A DNA stretch of 64,000 nt from the NCBI GenBank assembly GCA_023251555.1, contig JAHEYN010000002.1:62001-126000 (forward strand). Reading direction: 5' to 3'. The translations under genes were made by a program, and so were the position numbers. This DNA comes from Bacteroidota bacterium (GTDB taxonomy: Bacteria; Bacteroidota; Bacteroidia; AKYH767-A; JAHEYN01). Shown here one piece after another: positions 20,042-28,975 of the stretch. The stretch's first letter is position 1. Each line of letters begins with the position of its first letter. The notes beneath the pieces were generated by a model, which worked only from the letters and a program-made list of their open reading frames with translations, had not been told where the DNA came from and ran no database searches.

Positions 20042-20076
20042 ATAATAATACTTAATAAAGTAAAAACTCAAAATCA

Positions 20077-23000
20077 ATGAAAAAAATTACCAATCACTTG
20101 AAGGTTTTTGCACTGATTATATTGGTCAGTGCAAATGCATCTTTTGCCCAGCTTACCGGAATAAAAACCATTCCGGGAACCTATGCTTCCATTGCACTGG
20201 CAATTGCTGACCTGAATACGCAGGGAGTGGGAGCCGGAGGAGTAACTTTCAATGTTACTGCCGGTCATACAGAAACGGCAGTCAATCTTATTATTACTGC
20301 CACCGGCACAAGTGCTAATCCTATAGTATTTCAAAAAAGCGGGGCAGGGGCAAATCCCCTGGTAACGGCGGGAGCGGGCGGAGGAACAGCAGACGGGATC
20401 ATAGAGTTGCAGGGAACCGATTACATTACTTTTAATGCCATTGACCTTATGGAAGATGCAGTGGGGAATATTACTGCCACGACCCGTATGGAATGGGGGT
20501 ATGGAGTGTGTAAAAATACCAACAACGACGGGTGCAATAATGTAACCATCAGGAATTGCAACATCTCGCTTAATACGGGGGGATTGCTTAATCCTACCTC
20601 CGTGGGAATTGAGCAGGGAAATCATACGCCTATTTCCACCGCTGCTTTGGCAGCACCCACAATGGCGGCAGGCCGGCAAAATAATAACAAATACTTCAGC
20701 AATATTATCAGCTATTGCATGGCTGGTATCAGGCTGACAGGTTACGGGTCGCTTGCATACCAGGATGCCGGGACCGAAGTGGGAGTGAGCGGGGGCAATA
20801 CCATTTCAAATATAGGAGGAGGCGGAGCTACCTGTTATGCCATATATGCTTCTAACCAGGATGCAATAAAAATTGACAACAATATTATTTCGAATGTTAC
20901 CAACGGAACGACTTTTTCCTCATACGGCATATATAATTCCTCCACTTTTGGCACTATAGGGGCAACTACGGAATGTGCCGGCAACTCTGTGACAAATTTC
21001 ACTACCACCTGCACCACCGGCGCTCTTTACGGCATGTACATTTACACGCAGAATGATAAAAATGTTTTTAATAATACGCTTAATACCTTTTCAAATGCAG
21101 GGACCGGCGCTGTTTACGGCATGTATCTTTATTATAACAGCAACATCGCAAATATCTACCAGAACAGCATCACAAATATCTCATCGGTGAATGGTACAGT
21201 GGTGACAGGCCTTTTACAGCAAAGCTCAAACTGCTGTTACACTATAAATGTGTACAATAATAAAATCGGGGGAATATCAACATCTTCCGCTTCCGCTGCT
21301 GCAAAAGTGGAAGGGCTTAACATACAGGGATCCGGAACCACATTAAACCTTTATTATAATATTATCGGGGACTTAAGCGCAACCAGTGCCACCAACGCGA
21401 CGCTCTCTCTTGTGGGCATAGATTTAAGCAGCATGACTGCGGCTACAGCCATCAATCTTTATTATAATTCAGTTTATATTGCAGGAGCCGGGGGCGTTAA
21501 CTTCGGCACAGTCGGAATATATGAATCCACGACTCCCACTACTACTCTTATTGACAATATTATTGTAAATAACTGCACCCCTTCCGGCACCGGGCGGGCG
21601 ATTGCTCACTACAGGACCACCGCCACTCAAACCACATATTCTTCCACAAGCAACAATAATCTTTTTTATGCCGGCACACCGGGAGCTTCCAATCTGCTTT
21701 ATTTTGACGGAACGAACTCTGACCAGACCATCACTGCATATCAGACCAGGATGTCGCCAGGGGAAGCTAATTCCGTGAGTGAGAATCCTCCATTTGTCAG
21801 TACTACGGGCAGTAATGCAAACTTTCTGCACCTTGTGCAGACCTCTGCCACCCTTGCTGAAAGCGGGGGAGTGGAAATATCGGGTTACACAGCCGACTAC
21901 GATGCTGCAGGAACACGGCCCGCAGGAGGATATCCCAAGGCAGGACAGGTCAATGGAGGCGGATTAAAACCGGATATAGGTGCAGACGAGGCTGATGCCA
22001 CCCTTAGTCCCATGATTTATGTGAGCAGCACCACTACGCAGGTTTCCGGTATAGTGTCCCCGGGTTCAGTCAACGTGGCTATTATCAGGATGGATGTTTA
22101 CACAGCCGGTTATACTCCTGCACTTAATGCCACACAGTTCACTGTTAATGCCAACGGGACAACGGATATTACTCACATAAACGGGGCTAATGCAAAAATT
22201 TATTATACGGGCACAAGTTCGACTTTTGCCACTACTACACTCTTTGGATCGGCCGTTCCCACTATAGCTAATTTTAATGTCAACGGCAATCAGGCATTGC
22301 AGCATGGAATGAACTATTTCTGGTTAACTTATGACTTAAGCGCTGCCGCAGTATGCACGGAATATCTTGACGGCGAATGCGCTTCGCTGGTTACGGGGGG
22401 CACTTCTCATATTCCTCTGCTCAATGCTCCCTCCGGAAGCAGGGATGTGGTCGGAGGTTGTGGCCAGCAGGCAAAGTTCCAGATGTACTATGGCGGTACA
22501 GGCGATGATAATATGGTCAGCAGTTACATGGGAGAAGTTTCAACTACCGCTGACGGAGGCTATATCATGATTGCTTCTTCGGACTCCTGGAATACGCCCG
22601 GCAATTTTGATATGTACGTGGTGAAAGTAAATGCCAATGGAACAAAGCAATGGTCGAAGGTTTACGACCTTGGCGGGGGCGACTATGGATCCGGCATCAA
22701 GCAAACAAGAGACGGAGGCTATGTCATGGTGGGTATGGCAGCCGGCTCAGACGGATACCTTATTAAAACCGATGCAAGCGGGAACAAGCAATGGTCAATA
22801 AATTTCACCGGGTCCGGTGAAGAAGGCGCAAGGGAGGTGATAGAAACGGCGGGAGGAAATTATATGGTGCTTGGATGGAGTGATACTCCCCCCAGCGCCG
22901 GGTGGATTGATCCCTTTATTGCCAAAGTTTCAAGTACGGGAACTGTTACGTGGATAAATAAATATGCATCTACCGCTTATGAAGATCCTTATGCAATGGA

Positions 23001-24240
23001 TTACTCCCTTGACGGGTCAGCAGTGGTTATTACAGGTGAGCGTACTTTTCTCCTCAAGGTGGATACCAACGGCAATATGCTTTGGAATTACCGTTATGAC
23101 GACGGCGACTGCTGGGATGTGAAAAGAACTGCCGACGGAGGCTATATAATGACTGTAAGAACCAATACCACCCCTTCTTATACCGAAGTAATAAAAACCG
23201 ATGGAACGGGTGCCGTACAAATATCAAGGCGGTATGGAGGTACGTGGTATGATGACGGCCTCTCCATCGCTCAGACTTCAGACGGATCATACCTCATTTC
23301 TACCGGGCAGCTGAGCAGCGGGAGTTGCGGAGTGGTGTCTAAAACAGATGCCACGCTTGCCAATATTTCTTTCAGTAACACAGTCGGGTTGCCCCAGAGT
23401 GAAGTGCTTAATGATATCAAAGCCACTGCCGATGGCGGGTTTGTCGCGTTCGGGTATACTTTCCCCGCGGTAGGGCTCGGAGGAGGCAGCGACCTGTGGC
23501 TGGCTAAAGGAGATGCGGATGACCTTACGGGCTGCAATGAAACCCCATTCAGCTGGTCAACCAATAATCCGATTACAATAACACCGTATTCTCCTTTTTC
23601 AGTTATTGCGGGAGTTCCCGCTTATGCGGCAGGCTCGGAAACCATTACCCCCGTATCTACGGACCCTCCAATGGTACTGTGTCTGACTCCCCTGCCCATA
23701 GAGCTGCTCTCGTTCTCTGCCCGTGCAGATAATGAAAATCATGTGCTTATCCGCTGGACAACCGCCAGTGAAAATAACAGCGGCTATTTTGAAATAGAAC
23801 GAAGTTCCGGCGGGCAGGATTTTGAATCCATCGGAACAGTGCAGGCTGCCGGGAATTCAGATTCAAGGCTGGACTACTCCTTCCCCGACCTGACTCCCTT
23901 CACCGGAACCAATTACTACCGGCTGAAGCAAGTGGATTATGACGGGAAATATACCTTCTCCGGGATAGCTTCCGTGACCATCAGGAGATCTGAACACTTC
24001 GGGATTAATATTTTCCCTAACCCCGCATCTTCGGTTTTAAATTGTGAAGTGTTTTCAAAAAGAACTGGAACGCTTACCCTGAAGGTTACCGACCTGCTTG
24101 GGAAAACGGCTGTTAACACCGAGATCCCCGCTACAGCCATGAAACACACCCTTGATATCAGCCGGTTGCCCCGTGGCGTTTATATCCTGAAAGTCAGCAA
24201 TGGAGTGAACGAGGAACAAGTAAAATTCATTAAACAATAA
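20077..24240 (+). CDS. Beta-helix plus propeller T9SS protein
   Basis: A 1387-residue paralogue of the preceding gene. Its first ~100 codons and even the 35 bases before the ATG are closely similar to those of the 14624 gene (same signal peptide type, LTGIKTIPGTYA, IVFQKSGAGANPL). Residues ~25-640 form a beta-helix, ~650-790 a BNR-associated-like domain, and ~800-1170 a different repeat with DGGYIM, RDGGYVMVG and ADGGFVAFG and W-containing KQWS motifs, probably a propeller. The shared module (LPIELLSFSARAD) and a T9SS domain ending VKFIKQ complete it. It looks like a chimera in which a propeller was placed behind a duplicated beta-helix front. Confidence 0.9.
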   Translation: MKKITNHLKVFALIILVSANASFAQLTGIKTIPGTYASIALAIADLNTQGVGAGGVTFNVTAGHTETAVNLIITATGTSANPIVFQKSGAGANPLVTAGAGGGTADGIIELQGTDYITFNAIDLMEDAVGNITATTRMEWGYGVCKNTNNDGCNNVTIRNCNISLNTGGLLNPTSVGIEQGNHTPISTAALAAPTMAAGRQNNNKYFSNIISYCMAGIRLTGYGSLAYQDAGTEVGVSGGNTISNIGGGGATCYAIYASNQDAIKIDNNIISNVTNGTTFSSYGIYNSSTFGTIGATTECAGNSVTNFTTTCTTGALYGMYIYTQNDKNVFNNTLNTFSNAGTGAVYGMYLYYNSNIANIYQNSITNISSVNGTVVTGLLQQSSNCCYTINVYNNKIGGISTSSASAAAKVEGLNIQGSGTTLNLYYNIIGDLSATSATNATLSLVGIDLSSMTAATAINLYYNSVYIAGAGGVNFGTVGIYESTTPTTTLIDNIIVNNCTPSGTGRAIAHYRTTATQTTYSSTSNNNLFYAGTPGASNLLYFDGTNSDQTITAYQTRMSPGEANSVSENPPFVSTTGSNANFLHLVQTSATLAESGGVEISGYTADYDAAGTRPAGGYPKAGQVNGGGLKPDIGADEADATLSPMIYVSSTTTQVSGIVSPGSVNVAIIRMDVYTAGYTPALNATQFTVNANGTTDITHINGANAKIYYTGTSSTFATTTLFGSAVPTIANFNVNGNQALQHGMNYFWLTYDLSAAAVCTEYLDGECASLVTGGTSHIPLLNAPSGSRDVVGGCGQQAKFQMYYGGTGDDNMVSSYMGEVSTTADGGYIMIASSDSWNTPGNFDMYVVKVNANGTKQWSKVYDLGGGDYGSGIKQTRDGGYVMVGMAAGSDGYLIKTDASGNKQWSINFTGSGEEGAREVIETAGGNYMVLGWSDTPPSAGWIDPFIAKVSSTGTVTWINKYASTAYEDPYAMDYSLDGSAVVITGERTFLLKVDTNGNMLWNYRYDDGDCWDVKRTADGGYIMTVRTNTTPSYTEVIKTDGTGAVQISRRYGGTWYDDGLSIAQTSDGSYLISTGQLSSGSCGVVSKTDATLANISFSNTVGLPQSEVLNDIKATADGGFVAFGYTFPAVGLGGGSDLWLAKGDADDLTGCNETPFSWSTNNPITITPYSPFSVIAGVPAYAAGSETITPVSTDPPMVLCLTPLPIELLSFSARADNENHVLIRWTTASENNSGYFEIERSSGGQDFESIGTVQAAGNSDSRLDYSFPDLTPFTGTNYYRLKQVDYDGKYTFSGIASVTIRRSEHFGINIFPNPASSVLNCEVFSKRTGTLTLKVTDLLGKTAVNTEIPATAMKHTLDISRLPRGVYILKVSNGVNEEQVKFIKQ

Positions 24241-24259
24241 AATAAAGCTCTTCTCCCCC

Positions 24260-25969
24260 ATGAAAAAAAACGTGCTTATACAGACCTTGCTGCTCCTGCT
24301 GTTTTTCCGTGTTATTCCCGCATCCGCCCAGTACACCAAGATATACGATTTTGCAGGAAACCCGGATGGGGCAGGCCCTTACGGGGATCTTGTATATGAC
24401 GGGACAACCTATCTCTATGGCATGACTCCCTCCGGCGGGGTTAATGATATGGGGACGATTTTTAAGATCAAACCGGATGGAACAGGCTACCTCAAAATAT
24501 TTGATTTTGCCGGAGCCTCAAACGGAAGTTATCCATACGGATCACTGATGTACGACGGGATAACTTACCTCTATGGCATGACATGGCAGGGAGGGGCCAA
24601 TAGTCTTGGAGTGTTATTTAAAATTAAACCCGACGGAACAGGTTATACCAAACTGCTTGATTTCGCAGGAGCCTCGAATGGAAGCGACCCATGGGGCAAT
24701 CTCATTTATGATGGGATCTATCTCTATGGAATGACAGGAGATGGCGGCACAAGCGCCAAAGGCACGATTTTCAAAATCAAACCCGACGGAACAGGCTATG
24801 TGAAGCTGCTTAATTTCTCCGGGGCTGCCAATGGCGCCAACCCCCAGGGAACACTGCTCTATGACGGAACATATTTGTACGGGCTTACCTATGGGGGTGG
24901 CACTAACAGTGATGGAGTAGTTTTCAAAATCAAACCCGACGGAACAGGCTATGTGAAACTCCTGGATTTTGCCGGAGCCAATGGCTACCGCCCCTATGCC
25001 GCCCTGATTTATGACGGGACATATCTTTATGGAATGACGGAAATCGGTGGCACCAATAACGACGGGGTGGTGTTTAAAATCAAACCCGACGGCACCGGTT
25101 ATGTTAAATTACTTGATTTTGCCGGGGGATCCAACGGGAGCATTACATATGGCTCACTTGTTTATGACGGAACTTATCTCTATGGAATGACGACCTTCGG
25201 CAGCCCCAACAGTGATGGACTGATCTTCAGGATAAAACCCGACGGCACCGGCTATTCTGACCTGTGGGACTTTGATGACCTCAACCCGGCAAACGGTGCT
25301 TCTCCTTACGGGTCCCTTCTTTTTATAGGCTCATGCCTTTATGGAATGACATCCGGCGGAGGAGTTAACAGCATGGGAACAATATTCGGCTACTGTCCTC
25401 CCGTTCTTGCTACGGAAATGGTTTCGTTCACCGGCGAAATGAAAAGCAATGCTGCATTCCTGCAATGGTCTACTGCCAGCGAAACAAACAGCGATTATTT
25501 CCAGATAGAAAAGAGCTATGACGGGAAAAAATTTGAGGCAACCGGGAAGGTAAAAGCATCGGGAAATTCAACTACCCCCCATGAGTATTATTATACGGAC
25601 CGCCTCACTGACATTCCCTTTCCCATTGGAGAGGAGAGTTGGAAGGGAGAGGCCTACTACCGCCTCAAACAGTTTGACTTTAACGGCAGTTTCACCTGCT
25701 CGAACACAATCAAAATGACTCAGCCGTCCAACCATCAGATCCGTATTTACCCCGTGCCTGCACAGCGGGAACTATATTGTGAATTTTACGCTGACAGAAA
25801 TACAGATATCAAAACCTCTGTGGTTGATGTGATGGGGAAAGAGGTGTTAAAGGAAATCGTAAAAGCAGCAAGGGGAAGAAATATTTTCAAACTTGATATC
25901 AGCAGCCTTCCGCAGGGCATGTACTTTTTTAGAACAGGAGATATTCAGGCTAAGTTTATAAAGCAATAA
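24260..25969 (+). CDS. GloVer tandem-repeat T9SS protein
   Basis: This 569-residue protein has a signal peptide (MKKNVLIQTLLLLLFFRVIP, SAQ) and about seven tandem repeats of 50-57 residues with the core YLYGMTxxGGxNxxGxxFKI-KPDGTGYxKLLDFAG. This is the repeat NCBI calls 'choice-of-anchor tandem repeat GloVer'. The copies are very similar at DNA level: AAACCCGACGGAACAGGCTA recurs unchanged near 24780 and 24932. The shared module follows (ATEMVSFTGEMKS; it lacks the usual LPVE start), then a T9SS domain ending AKFIKQ. It is the last gene of the array and ends 12 bases from the convergent alkyltransferase-like gene. Confidence 0.92.
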   Translation: MKKNVLIQTLLLLLFFRVIPASAQYTKIYDFAGNPDGAGPYGDLVYDGTTYLYGMTPSGGVNDMGTIFKIKPDGTGYLKIFDFAGASNGSYPYGSLMYDGITYLYGMTWQGGANSLGVLFKIKPDGTGYTKLLDFAGASNGSDPWGNLIYDGIYLYGMTGDGGTSAKGTIFKIKPDGTGYVKLLNFSGAANGANPQGTLLYDGTYLYGLTYGGGTNSDGVVFKIKPDGTGYVKLLDFAGANGYRPYAALIYDGTYLYGMTEIGGTNNDGVVFKIKPDGTGYVKLLDFAGGSNGSITYGSLVYDGTYLYGMTTFGSPNSDGLIFRIKPDGTGYSDLWDFDDLNPANGASPYGSLLFIGSCLYGMTSGGGVNSMGTIFGYCPPVLATEMVSFTGEMKSNAAFLQWSTASETNSDYFQIEKSYDGKKFEATGKVKASGNSTTPHEYYYTDRLTDIPFPIGEESWKGEAYYRLKQFDFNGSFTCSNTIKMTQPSNHQIRIYPVPAQRELYCEFYADRNTDIKTSVVDVMGKEVLKEIVKAARGRNIFKLDISSLPQGMYFFRTGDIQAKFIKQ

Positions 25970-25981
25970 TCAACCCTGTCA

Positions 25982-26317
25982 TTACAGTTCCAGCTCAAGG
26001 CGGGGATCCCAAAAAACTTTTTCAAAATTCAGGACACGATCATTTTTAACTTCTACCTTCTCTTTTTTCAGAAGTTCTTCCATCCTCCCGGGAGTGGGAA
26101 AATGCATCTTCCCTGTTAAGAGCCCCTGGCGGTTGACTACCCTGTGTGCCGGAACCGGCGGTGTTTTGCCATGCGCCTGGTTCATGGCCCAGCCTACCAT
26201 CCTTGACGACCGCGCCGTTCCCAGGTATTTTGCAATAGCCCCGTAACTTGTTACCCTTCCGCGGGGAATGAGCCTTACCACTTCATATACCATTTCAAAA
26301 AAATCGTTTCCAGGCAT
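25982..26317 (-). CDS. Alkyltransferase-like (ATL) protein, no catalytic Cys
   Basis: This 111-residue protein has the DNA-binding half of O6-alkylguanine-DNA alkyltransferase: IPRGRVTSYGAIAKYLG, an arginine-finger region (SSRMVGWAMN) and PVPAHRVVNRQG. The catalytic PCHR is PAHR here (A57), so it cannot accept an alkyl group. Such ATL proteins bind O6-alkylguanine lesions and hand them to nucleotide excision repair. It is only six bases from trmB, in the same direction. The NER coupling factor mfd is also in this window (32550) but not adjacent. Confidence 0.9.
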   Translation of the reverse strand: MPGNDFFEMVYEVVRLIPRGRVTSYGAIAKYLGTARSSRMVGWAMNQAHGKTPPVPAHRVVNRQGLLTGKMHFPTPGRMEELLKKEKVEVKNDRVLNFEKVFWDPRLELEL

Positions 26318-26322
26318 GCCCT

Positions 26323-27012
26323 TTAAATTTTAAATTTCAGGTAACAGATTTTCTTTCCCTCTTTCAGAAACTGTGATTCATAAAAGGTTTGAACGGCAGC
26401 AGCTTCTTCCCGTGTAGTCTGTGTTGCAGGACGAGAACCGTAGAGGTCATCGGTGGAATCAAGGAGGATAAGCCCCATGTCATTGATAACATCAAGGGTA
26501 TACCTGTATAAAGGCTCATGGTCGGTTTTGAGATGAACGCTCCCTCCTTTTTGCAGGATACTCCTGTAGCGCTCAATAAATGCAGGAGAGGTGAGGCGTT
26601 TCTTTGCCCTGTCATTCTGCGGCTGGGGATCCGGAAAGGTGATCCATATTTCCGAGACCTCTCCGGGGGCAAATAAATAATGAATTTGCTCTATCTGTGT
26701 TCTGAGAAACGCAGCGTTATTCAGTTTTTTTTCGAGTGCAGTTTTTGCTCCTCTCCAGATCCTGTTTCCTTTCAGGTCAATGCCGATGAAATTTTTATCC
26801 GGGTGCTTCTCTGCGAGGTGAATGGTATATTCACCTTTGCCGCAGCCTAACTCCAGTACAAGCGGAGCCTGCCTTCCGAAATGCTCACTGTTCCACCTGC
26901 CTTTCAGGCGGTAGTCGGATGGCGGGAAAAAATGCCAGCCCTCTGTTCCGGGCTGCACCACATTGGGGAAGGTGTTTATTTCCCCGAAACGCTGGAGTTT
27001 CTTTTTAGCCAT
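26323..27012 (-). CDS. trmB: tRNA (guanine-N7-)-methyltransferase
   Basis: A 229-residue SAM-dependent enzyme that makes m7G46 in tRNA. It shows the SAM motif LVLELGCGKGEYTIHLAEKH, NFIGIDLKGNRIWRGAKTA and the family signature WITFPDPQPQNDRAKKRLT. The start at 27012 (MAKKKLQRFGE) is chosen because the longer frame runs antisense-like through the upstream gene. This ATG overlaps the last eight bases of the msrC-like gene (ATGGCTAA), suggesting translational coupling. The C-terminus ICYLKFKI is usual for the family. Confidence 0.95.
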   Translation of the reverse strand: MAKKKLQRFGEINTFPNVVQPGTEGWHFFPPSDYRLKGRWNSEHFGRQAPLVLELGCGKGEYTIHLAEKHPDKNFIGIDLKGNRIWRGAKTALEKKLNNAAFLRTQIEQIHYLFAPGEVSEIWITFPDPQPQNDRAKKRLTSPAFIERYRSILQKGGSVHLKTDHEPLYRYTLDVINDMGLILLDSTDDLYGSRPATQTTREEAAAVQTFYESQFLKEGKKICYLKFKI

Positions 27013-27511
27013 ACTTTGAGGTGTCTTCCGGACTGATTTTAGCCTCAATAATCCCTGATATTTTTTCCAGGTAGTGCGCATCAGTCTCTCCGAAGTCGGA
27101 GGATTTGCTGCTGTCAATATCAAGCACCAAAAAAACTTTTTCTTTTTTAAACACAGGGACCACAATTTCCGATCGGGTCTCGCTGCTGCATCTGATATGG
27201 CCGGGGAAGGCATCCACATCATTTACGATAATTGTTTGTTCTTCTTTCCACGCAGTTCCGCAAACTCCTTTCCCGAAGGGAATTCTTGTACATGCCGGGG
27301 TACCCTGGAATGGCCCCAGCACAAGTTCCCTGCCTTTTACAAAATAGAATCCAGTCCATAGAAAATTCATCCCGTATTTCAACGCAGCAGTGATGTTGGA
27401 CAGGTTTGCAATAAGGTCATGTTCTCCTCCGAGAAGCGCTTCTACCTGGGGAATAAGTTCTTCGTACTGTTTGTCCCGGCTTCCCCCCGGGATGCTGAAG
27501 TGAATGTCCAT
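27005..27511 (-). CDS. msrC: Free methionine-(R)-sulfoxide reductase (GAF domain)
   Basis: A 168-residue single GAF-domain protein of the fRMsr family, which reduces free Met-R-sulfoxide. Key cysteines are at C74 (TPACTRIPFG), C84 (GKGVCGTAW) and C108 (GHIRCSSETRSEIVVP). Their 10 and 24 residue spacing equals that of the E. coli enzyme's C84, C94 and C118. The start at 27511 (MDIHFSIPGG) is chosen; upstream codons fall in a dispersed repeat and do not look like protein. It overlaps trmB by eight bases. Role: cytoplasmic oxidative-stress repair, probably reduced by thioredoxin. Confidence 0.93.
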   Translation of the reverse strand: MDIHFSIPGGSRDKQYEELIPQVEALLGGEHDLIANLSNITAALKYGMNFLWTGFYFVKGRELVLGPFQGTPACTRIPFGKGVCGTAWKEEQTIIVNDVDAFPGHIRCSSETRSEIVVPVFKKEKVFLVLDIDSSKSSDFGETDAHYLEKISGIIEAKISPEDTSKYG

Positions 27512-27541
27512 ACACGAAGATACGGGTATTGCAGGGAAAAA

Positions 27542-27616
27542 TTTAATCCGCCTTCGCGTTCCGCTACGGCGGACAAGAGGGTCCGGAGTTTGCCCCAGGG
27601 TTAATACCAATTTAAT
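27542..27616 (+). repeat. Dispersed ~70 bp hairpin repeat, copy A
   Basis: This is one of four copies. Core features in order: TTTAATCCGCC, TCGCGTTCCGC, TACGGCGGACAAGAGGG, TTTGCCCCAGGGTTAATACC. The first part can fold as TCCGCC-3 nt-GCG-TTC-CGC-3 nt-GGCGGA. It lies between comF and the msrC-like gene on the minus strand, and its right end supplies the TAA stop of comF. Confidence 0.8.
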
Positions 27617-28298
27617 GTGGTGCGTATGCAATTGCAGCCACGCTGACCTTCGCTCCGGGGATTTGCAGTAGAGTTTGCGCACAGGCTTCTATTGTGGCTC
27701 CGGTGGTAATCACATCATCAGCAAGAAGAAAGTGTTTCCCCTCCCCGGGTCTGACGGCATCCGTCAATCCAAAAACATTGTTTACATTTTCCCACCTTGC
27801 AAACCGGGTTTTTCTTGTTTGTGTTGCAGTTTTGGCGTGACGGATGAGCAGATTGGGGTCCACTTTTTTTTGCATGCTTATTCCAAGGCCCCGGGCAAAA
27901 AGTTCGCTCTGGTTATAACCCCTTCTTTTTTTTCTTCCGGGATGGAGGGGTACGGGAATGATAAAATCAACCTCTCTGTATGCCTCAGATTCCATGAGAT
28001 CGCCTCCGTAAATTTCACCAAGTAACACCCCTATCTCCTTTCGTCCCTTGTATTTCAGCTGGTGTATAAGGCGCTGAACCTTTTCTTTTTTATCAAAATA
28101 AAACAGGGATGCTGCAGCCGACAAAGGCACCCTTCCCCAGAACTGACGGGCAATCATGTTTTCACTGTCATGGTGAAAATGAGTTTTTGGAAGATGAAAC
28201 CTGCATTGAGAACAAATTACTTTTTCGCTCTTGTACAGAAGCAGGCCGCAGGCAGGGCAATTCAAAGGATAAAAAACGGAAAGCAAATCTCCGAACAT
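27612..28298 (-). CDS. comF: ComF-family amidophosphoribosyltransferase-like protein
   Basis: A 228-residue ComF/GntX-type protein. It has an N-terminal zinc-ribbon (CPACGLLLY...ICSQC), the ComF segment IHQLKYKGRKEIG, IPVPLHPGRKKRRGYNQSE, and a phosphoribosyltransferase PRPP loop LLADDVITTGATIEAC. ComF is needed for DNA uptake in naturally competent bacteria; the biochemical reaction is not established. Start at 28298 (MFGDLLSVFYPLNCPACG) is preferred. A perfect -7 box TAATTTTG lies at plus-strand 28304-28311, only five bases upstream, so the mRNA may be nearly leaderless. The stop codon falls in dispersed-repeat copy A. Confidence 0.92.
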   Translation of the reverse strand: MFGDLLSVFYPLNCPACGLLLYKSEKVICSQCRFHLPKTHFHHDSENMIARQFWGRVPLSAAASLFYFDKKEKVQRLIHQLKYKGRKEIGVLLGEIYGGDLMESEAYREVDFIIPVPLHPGRKKRRGYNQSELFARGLGISMQKKVDPNLLIRHAKTATQTRKTRFARWENVNNVFGLTDAVRPGEGKHFLLADDVITTGATIEACAQTLLQIPGAKVSVAAIAYAPH

Positions 28299-28406
28299 CG
28301 TTGCAAAATTACGGAAAAAATCCCTGAGACAGTTGTACGGAAAATTTACCGGGAGGGCCGGCAAAAGCAGCAGTAATTTTGTGCTGTTAAGTATGTATTC
28401 GGCCGC

Positions 28407-28958
28407 TTATTTCTTATAAGGCATATATACTGCGTTGATCTTCACCTGTATGGTTTCTGAAATTTTATTGAAAACCAGTTTGGGAATCTCAATATTAAAA
28501 TCCTTAATCTTTATTTCTATCTCGCATTGTATGGTGATAGCCCCGTTCTTAATGGTGAGTACGCCTTTTTCGGTACAGTCTTTTTCTACCCCGTGTATTT
28601 TTATTTTGCCTGTTGCGCTGACCTGATAAGTGCCATCTTTGGTGTAGTCAATCGTTTCATTTATTTTTCCCTTGAAGGTGGCATCGGGGTATTTATCGCT
28701 CTCCATATAGTTCTCATTGAAATGCTCCTGCATCAGCCCCTTAGCGAACTGGAACTGGTTGATGGGAATGAAAAACATGATTTCGGAAGATGCAGTCTTT
28801 AAGACGGATCCGGCTTTGTTATTGTGCGCTTCGATATTCTCAAGAGGTGCCTGAGACAAGAAAGAAACCTCCCCGTTCTTGGTGGTGTAAATTCCCTGGG
28901 CGAGAGCCTGCATGGCTGTTACACAGAGAAGGCAGCAAAGGAATAACAGGTTTTTCAT
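28407..28958 (-). CDS. YceI-like periplasmic protein
   Basis: A 183-residue exported protein with a signal peptide (MKNLLFLCCLLCVTAMQALA) and a YceI-like lipocalin-type fold: YTTKNGEVSFLSQAPLENIEAHN, QFAKGLMQEHFNENYMESDKYP, and TGKIKIHGVEKDC. YceI proteins bind long isoprenoid or amphiphilic molecules in a beta-barrel. It is the third gene of a minus-strand cluster with a cupredoxin and a heme lipoprotein, 17 bases after the latter, suggesting a redox or electron-transfer-linked envelope function (inference). Confidence 0.88.
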   Translation of the reverse strand: MKNLLFLCCLLCVTAMQALAQGIYTTKNGEVSFLSQAPLENIEAHNNKAGSVLKTASSEIMFFIPINQFQFAKGLMQEHFNENYMESDKYPDATFKGKINETIDYTKDGTYQVSATGKIKIHGVEKDCTEKGVLTIKNGAITIQCEIEIKIKDFNIEIPKLVFNKISETIQVKINAVYMPYKK

Positions 28959-28975
28959 AGGATAGATGGTGGAGA

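Noticed and set aside
24340-25390. CRISPR array suggested by regular spacing
   Set aside because: The units are in-frame coding GloVer repeats without unique spacers between identical direct repeats.
26323-27222. Long 299-residue version of TrmB
   Set aside because: The first 70 codons lie inside the msrC-like gene in another frame and have no family similarity; the ATG at 27012 starts the known domain.
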